From Thermococcus sp. JdF3 (GTDB lineage: Archaea; Methanobacteriota_B; Thermococci; Thermococcales; Thermococcaceae), in assembly GCF_012027495.1 (NCBI RefSeq), contig NZ_SNUK01000005.1, positions 167,238-231,237 of the forward strand: DNA of 64,000 nt, read 5' to 3'. The position numbers and the translations under genes are program-made. Below the pieces are notes generated by a model. That model saw nothing but the letters and a program-made list of their open reading frames with translations, searched no databases and was not told the DNA's origin. Shown here piece by piece: positions 59,383 through 64,000 of the stretch. The first letter of the stretch is position 1, and every line of letters begins with the position of its first letter.

Positions 59383-59960
59383 TCTTTCACCACCCTCACT
59401 CCATAGCCGCAGTCCCGGCAGTAGGCTTTCTCCACCTTCCAGGCGAGCTCTCCGCCGCATATCGGGCAGGTGTGGGGGTCGCCGTTTTCCCTCCACCTCG
59501 AGTAGGTCTCGCGGTCTATGACGAGGAAGAGCCCCTCCTCATCCTCCTCGAAGTGGCCGAGAACGGGGTTGCTCTCGGGCTCGAGGGTCTTTTCGTCTAT
59601 GATTATCGGTTCTATCCCGATGTTGCCCTCGTACTCGAGGTCGTTGGCGGGCAGTATCTCCACGACGAAGGCACCCAGCTCCCTGTCCCTGTACGCTATG
59701 ACCTCGAGGGCGTCGCTCAGCTCTCCGCTGGATGATATAACATCGATGACAGCGTTCTCTCCGCGCGGGAACGCGAGGACGACCAGGAACTTTGTCCTGT
59801 ATATCGCCATCCCCCTGTCGAGACAGCTCTCCTCGAGGCCGAACTCTCTCATGAATTCCCTGATTTCGTCCCCCTCTGGAAGGCGGCCCTTCTCAAGTAT
59901 GAGCCCGCCGATCCTCTTCGCAAGGGGCATCGCGAGCGTGACCGGTTCGTACAGCTTCAT
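59379..59960 (-). CDS. Hypothetical protein with C-terminal zinc ribbon
   Basis: A 193-residue protein conserved in style with Thermococcales proteins but not identified. The last 35 residues form a zinc ribbon (TCPICGGELAWKVEKAYCRD followed by CGYGV). The N-terminal part is alpha/beta with many acidic residues. It is co-transcribed and overlapped with the aldolase gene; it could be a partner of that enzyme, though nothing in the sequence proves it. Confidence 0.75.
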   Translation of the reverse strand: MKLYEPVTLAMPLAKRIGGLILEKGRLPEGDEIREFMREFGLEESCLDRGMAIYRTKFLVVLAFPRGENAVIDVISSSGELSDALEVIAYRDRELGAFVVEILPANDLEYEGNIGIEPIIIDEKTLEPESNPVLGHFEEDEEGLFLVIDRETYSRWRENGDPHTCPICGGELAWKVEKAYCRDCGYGVRVVKE

Positions 59961-60030
59961 GCTCTCACCCCCACTAAATCAGGAGAAAAATTTATAAACC
60001 TACCCGGGGCACTATGGAACGGGCAGAGGT

Positions 60031-60108
60031 CCCGCGGTAGCCTAGCCTGGGAGCGGCGGCGGACTGTAGATCCGCAGGTCCCCGGTTCAAATCCGGGCCG
60101 CGGGACCA
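60031..60108 (+). tRNA. tRNA-Tyr: tRNA-Tyr (GTA)
   Basis: Cloverleaf with acceptor CCCGCGG (60031-60037) pairing CCGCGGG (60098-60104), anticodon GTA in the loop CTGTAGA, T-arm GGTTCAAATCC, discriminator A60105 and encoded CCA 60106-60108. No intron. A TTTATAAAC box is 32-40 bases upstream. Confidence 0.96.
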
Positions 60109-60266
60109 CCAGAAACCTTCTCCTGTTCTGAATGTCCTGGACTGGGGCCCTCTCCCGGTTGTACGATTCTGAGCGGGTAGTTTTTGGCGTATTTAATGTA
60201 TCCTGTGCGAAGGGTATCGAGAAAAACTTTTAACCTTTGGCGTGTTGTTAAACTCTGGTGTTTAAA

Positions 60267-60710
60267 ATGGGGAAGGGGAGCTTTCTAACCGAGCAGCAGA
60301 TTAAAATTCTCAGGCTCCGCGCCAGGGGCCTCAAACAGAGCGAGATAGCCGAGATGCTCGGAACGAGCCGGGCCAACATAAGCATCCTTGAGAGGCGCGC
60401 GCTTGACAAGATCGAGAAGGCCAGAAACACCCTTCTGATATGGGAGCAGATAAACTCCAAGATAAGCGTCGAGGTGAGGAAGGGTGAGGACATCTTCAAC
60501 GTTCCGGAGAGGCTCTTCCTGAAGGCCGACGAGCTGAGGGTGAAGGTGCCGTACAGCACGGCGGAGATAATCGCCTTTCTCGTGGAGCACGCCCCGATAA
60601 GCGACAGGATAGCGAAGCGTGACTTCACGCTCTTCCTTGACGCCAAGGACAGGCTCAGGATAAGCGAGTGCCTACTTGAGGACTTCGATAAGGTGGGGAA
60701 GCAGGAGTGA
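60267..60710 (+). CDS. Tfx family DNA-binding regulator
   Basis: A 147-residue protein. The helix-turn-helix is LTEQQIKILRLRARGLKQSE followed by IAEMLGTSRANISILERRA. The C-terminal domain (VPERLFLKADELRVKVPYST) is that of Tfx, which in Methanothermobacter binds DNA near a molybdenum formylmethanofuran dehydrogenase operon. The role here is unknown. A TTAAAC-N6-GTTTAA inverted repeat at 60248-60265 lies just before the ATG and could serve self-control. The 3' end overlaps the convergent lrgB gene by 39 bases. Confidence 0.85.
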   Translation: MGKGSFLTEQQIKILRLRARGLKQSEIAEMLGTSRANISILERRALDKIEKARNTLLIWEQINSKISVEVRKGEDIFNVPERLFLKADELRVKVPYSTAEIIAFLVEHAPISDRIAKRDFTLFLDAKDRLRISECLLEDFDKVGKQE

Positions 60711-61346
60711 CGTGAAGACGCCGTTCAGAGCCATCGCCAGTCCGCTCACCGCTCCCGCGAGCTCATCGTCCAGTATTATCCTCGCCGTTCCAAGGCCGTG
60801 GGAGCTCACACCCATCGCCAGACCGCGTGCTATTCTGTCCCGTACCCCCGTCGCGCTCAGCAGCTCCGGCCCAACCGCGTTCCCCATTATCCCGGTGAGT
60901 ATCACGAGGACCGCGGTTAAAGCTGGAATGCCCCCTATCTTCTCGCTTATGCCGATTGCTATGGCCGTGGTAACGCTCTTTGGGGCTATGCTGAGGAGGA
61001 CCTCCTCGCTACCGCCGAGGAGCTGCGCGATGTAGAAGGCGCTGAGGATTGCAACCGTTCCGCCGACGGCTACTCCGAGCGCTATCTCCCTCGCGTAGGC
61101 CTTTATGGTCTCCCTGCCCTTGTAAACCGGAACGGCCAAACTCACCACCGCAGGCCCGAGGAGGAACTTGAGTATAACCGCGCTATCCATGTAGCTCCCG
61201 TAGGGGATTCCGAACCACTTAAGGATGACCGCTATCGTGATTATGGAGAGGAGAACCGGGTTGGTATAGAAGGCCCTTTTCCTGGCGTGAAGCTCCGAGA
61301 ACAGGTAGAAGACCACCAGGGTGAGGGTTATTCCGAGCGGGTTCAT
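60672..61346 (-). CDS. lrgB: LrgB/CidB family membrane protein
   Basis: A 224-residue protein of the LrgB family (LSIAPKSVTTAIAIGISEKI and GMGVSSHGLGTARI-like end AMGVSSHGLGTARIILDD). About seven membrane helices. With LrgA it forms an envelope transport system, in plants and bacteria linked to export of glycolate or pyruvate. It overlaps lrgA by four bases. Confidence 0.88.
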   Translation of the reverse strand: MNPLGITLTLVVFYLFSELHARKRAFYTNPVLLSIITIAVILKWFGIPYGSYMDSAVILKFLLGPAVVSLAVPVYKGRETIKAYAREIALGVAVGGTVAILSAFYIAQLLGGSEEVLLSIAPKSVTTAIAIGISEKIGGIPALTAVLVILTGIMGNAVGPELLSATGVRDRIARGLAMGVSSHGLGTARIILDDELAGAVSGLAMALNGVFTSLLLPHLIEVLK

Positions 61347-61690
61347 TTCTCCTCCCTCCTGAGGAGTTCAACCGTCTTCGCTGTGACGACCAGCGTAATC
61401 AGGAAGCTCAGTATCAGGGCGACGAATATCGGCACCGCCTGGCTCTTTATCAGGCCGAGGTAGGTGACTATCCCGACGCCGGGAGGGATGAACATGACGC
61501 TCATGTTTCTGACGAACAGCTCGGCCTCGCCCTCCACCCACTCCAGTTTGATGGCACCTGTGAGCAGCGCTCCCAGGAGGAAGAGCATGCCGAGCACGCT
61601 CCCCGGAATCGTCAGGTTGAGGGCAAAGCCTGTGAACTCACCCAGGGCGTAGAAGCCGAATATTATCGCCAGTCCGCGGTAGGGCCTCAT
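61343..61690 (-). CDS. lrgA: LrgA/CidA family membrane protein
   Basis: A 115-residue holin-like protein with four membrane helices. Family motifs are LGEFTGFALNLTIPGSVLGM and FVRNMSVMFIPPGVGIVTYL. The start is ATG 61690, with CTTTTATATG about 25-30 bases upstream and no leader to speak of. First gene of the lrgAB operon. Confidence 0.88.
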   Translation of the reverse strand: MRPYRGLAIIFGFYALGEFTGFALNLTIPGSVLGMLFLLGALLTGAIKLEWVEGEAELFVRNMSVMFIPPGVGIVTYLGLIKSQAVPIFVALILSFLITLVVTAKTVELLRREEK

Positions 61691-61779
61691 GCTCCAATCT
61701 AGGGTACCCGCATATAAAAGCATCCCGGGTGATGCGAAAGACCAATAAGCCCCTGCCGCGTAACACCATCGGTGATACC

Positions 61780-63246
61780 ATGCTCATGAGGAACTACCGT
61801 TTTCCGGGTCGCTACGGTCCAGAATGGGGCAGCGGGGGAATATTCGGGCTGAAATATCACAACGGGATGCTCTACTTCACGCTGGCCTTTGAGGCGGAGG
61901 CGCACTTCATAGACCTCGGATGCGGGGAGGAGAAGGTTTACGACTTCACCCTCCTCGGAGACGCCCCGACCAGCGGTGGCGACACCTACAACGCGGTCGA
62001 GACGGTTGATGAGTTCATATACTTCGGCGGCTGGGTTCACGCACCGGCGGTTTACAGGGAGGAGGGGAGGATACTCTTCCACAACAAGTACTCCCACGTC
62101 CACGTCTACGACACCGAGAACGACTCCATAAGGCTCCTCTGGAAGGATTCCATCCACCACGAGACCGACTGGGCGGGAGAGGTGAGCGATATACTCTACG
62201 ACCCCTACGGCGACAGGCTTCTCCTCGCGAGGGAGGACGGCCACGCCAACCTCGGCGTCTATGCCTTGGACAGAAGAACCGGAAAGGCCGAGGCGCTGAT
62301 TCACGAGCCGGCCCCCAAGGGAACCACGGTTCACGATGCTGCCTTTTTCGGCGTTGGGAACAACTTCACCGGCGGTCTGAGGGAGTTCAGGGCCCTCGAC
62401 CTGGTGGGAGGGGGATGGGAGACGTTCAAGCCCGGTGGAAGCGCTGATGGGCGGCCGTACATAAGGCCCGAGCTCGGGGCCATGGCCTCGGCGTACAACA
62501 GGGCCTTCGCCTTCGTCAGGGGAGGGGTTCTGGCAGGGAATCCCCTCATGGGCGAGGAGTTCAGGTTCTTCAGGCTCTTCGACTTCTACACCTTCTACGC
62601 CCCATTCAGGGTGAACGCGATAAACGTCGGCGGGGGCATTCTGACGGCATTCAACGCGCACCACGACGCGGTTTACAGGCCAGATTCCCGGGATGCCGGA
62701 ATCGAGTGGGCCGCCACCAACACCGTCGTCGGGCCGAGCGTCCTCGTTTACGTTGCCCCGCCGATGGTCAGGATAGTCGGGGCATTCGGCGCCAGGGTGA
62801 CGAGCATCGAGAAAGCCGGCGGAAGGCTCCTCGTTGCCACCAACACCGCCCCCAACACGGGCGCGACGGAGGCGACGCCCTTCGACACGGGGAACAGGGA
62901 CATAGTGGTTCTCGACGAGAGGATAATTCAAGAGAGGCCGCCGGCGGTAAGCTTCTCCCTTCCGCTCGCGCTTCCGAGCGCCGCAAAGGGCCTTGGGGCG
63001 GGGACCTTCGGTGGAATCCCACTGGACGGCTACCGCGAGCCGAGAATGGTTCTTCACCTCAGCGGCGACAACCGGCTGACGGTCTACGAGTACGACCTAT
63101 CGCTCCCTGCGGGGGAGGCAGTCGCCGAGAGGTTCGACGTTAGGGCGGGGAAGAACATCCTTGAGCTGGACTCCTTCAGCGGCATCGTCAGCTTCGAGCT
63201 GGAGAAAGGGGATATGAAAGGAAAATTGAGAATAGAGCTCCGCTGA
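61780..63246 (+). CDS. DUF2139 family protein
   Basis: A 488-residue protein fitting DUF2139, an archaeal family with a predicted beta-propeller fold. Characteristic parts are RFPGRYGPEWGSGGIFGLKY, VHVYDTENDSIRLLWKDSIH and DILYDPYGDRLLLAREDGHA. No signal peptide. Function unknown. ATG 61780 follows GGTGATACC; the open frame to 61729 crosses the lrgA promoter region. The long minus-strand frame opposite (61699-63057) is a shadow of its codon use. Confidence 0.85.
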   Translation: MLMRNYRFPGRYGPEWGSGGIFGLKYHNGMLYFTLAFEAEAHFIDLGCGEEKVYDFTLLGDAPTSGGDTYNAVETVDEFIYFGGWVHAPAVYREEGRILFHNKYSHVHVYDTENDSIRLLWKDSIHHETDWAGEVSDILYDPYGDRLLLAREDGHANLGVYALDRRTGKAEALIHEPAPKGTTVHDAAFFGVGNNFTGGLREFRALDLVGGGWETFKPGGSADGRPYIRPELGAMASAYNRAFAFVRGGVLAGNPLMGEEFRFFRLFDFYTFYAPFRVNAINVGGGILTAFNAHHDAVYRPDSRDAGIEWAATNTVVGPSVLVYVAPPMVRIVGAFGARVTSIEKAGGRLLVATNTAPNTGATEATPFDTGNRDIVVLDERIIQERPPAVSFSLPLALPSAAKGLGAGTFGGIPLDGYREPRMVLHLSGDNRLTVYEYDLSLPAGEAVAERFDVRAGKNILELDSFSGIVSFELEKGDMKGKLRIELR

Positions 63247-63257
63247 GCTCTCTTTTT

Positions 63258-64000
<743 letters not shown>

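Noticed and set aside
61699..63057. 452-codon minus-strand frame
   Set aside because: It is the antisense shadow of the DUF2139 gene, caused by GC-rich codon use; its composition is proline- and valine-rich without motifs.

Overview
The window is chromosomal DNA of a hyperthermophilic archaeon of the Thermococcales, most likely Thermococcus. The evidence is archaeal promoters (TTTATA/TTTAAA boxes about 25 bases before short leaders), GGTGA/GAGGTG ribosome sites, many GTG and TTG starts, C/D box sRNAs, a perfect Thermococcales glycolytic motif (TATCAC-N5-GTGATA) and lineage-typical families (DUF257, Tfx, TtuA, Taw3, GH57 4-alpha-glucanotransferase, UPF0147, DUF2139).

Region 1 (1-27.5 kb) is ordinary chromosome. 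It holds a flippase and a TauE/SafE carrier, two tandem C/D box sRNAs, a CDF metal exporter behind two candidate operators, an IS200/IS605 element (tnpA and tnpB) between the 3' ends of the CDF and mazF genes, a MazEF-like toxin-antitoxin pair, aspartate decarboxylase, two CPA2 antiporters, a starch-related divergent promoter (secreted binding-module protein / GH57 glucanotransferase), TtuA, a calcium-repeat transglutaminase-like lipoprotein, an FAD enzyme, MarC, HisRS, LplA and Taw3. Two more C/D box sRNAs lie on the minus strand at 23.6 and 25.9 kb.

Region 2 (27,504-56,232) is a 28.7-kb integrated element in the 3' half of tRNA-His. It is bounded by a 44-bp direct repeat with one mismatch. 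The integrase gene is of the SSV type and has been split by integration: int(N), with a ribbon-helix-helix domain, is at the tRNA end and int(C), the catalytic part, is at the other end. Joining them across att restores one frame of about 407 codons. The element has its own MCM helicase beside a repeat-rich, origin-like intergenic region, two further tyrosine recombinases, and small membrane, zinc-finger and orphan proteins. Its cargo looks like defence: an overlapping DUF1156 methylase / DUF499 ATPase / small protein / SNF2 helicase-DUF3883 operon; a three-gene overlapping operon (YwgA/Panacea-like protein, PIN-domain protein, unknown 444-residue protein); a DUF262-HNH protein; an EVE protein; and an archaeal AAA ATPase. 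A 22-bp palindrome (GTGTAAGGC-N4-GCCTTACAC) recurs eight times in its intergenic regions, mostly just upstream of TATA boxes, so the element appears to have its own regulon.

Region 3 (56.2-64 kb) starts with a small AT-rich accessory patch (a probable PUA/EVE-like plus PD-(D/E)XK nuclease, a truncated small gene and an EVE gene fragment). It then returns to core chromosome: cobalamin adenosyltransferase, UPF0147, a class II aldolase operon, tRNA-Tyr, Tfx, LrgAB, a DUF2139 protein and the 3' part of a chemotaxis receptor gene.

Family calls come from reading motifs in the translations; no database search was possible. Starts were often moved inward from the longest frame to the codon with the best ribosome site.
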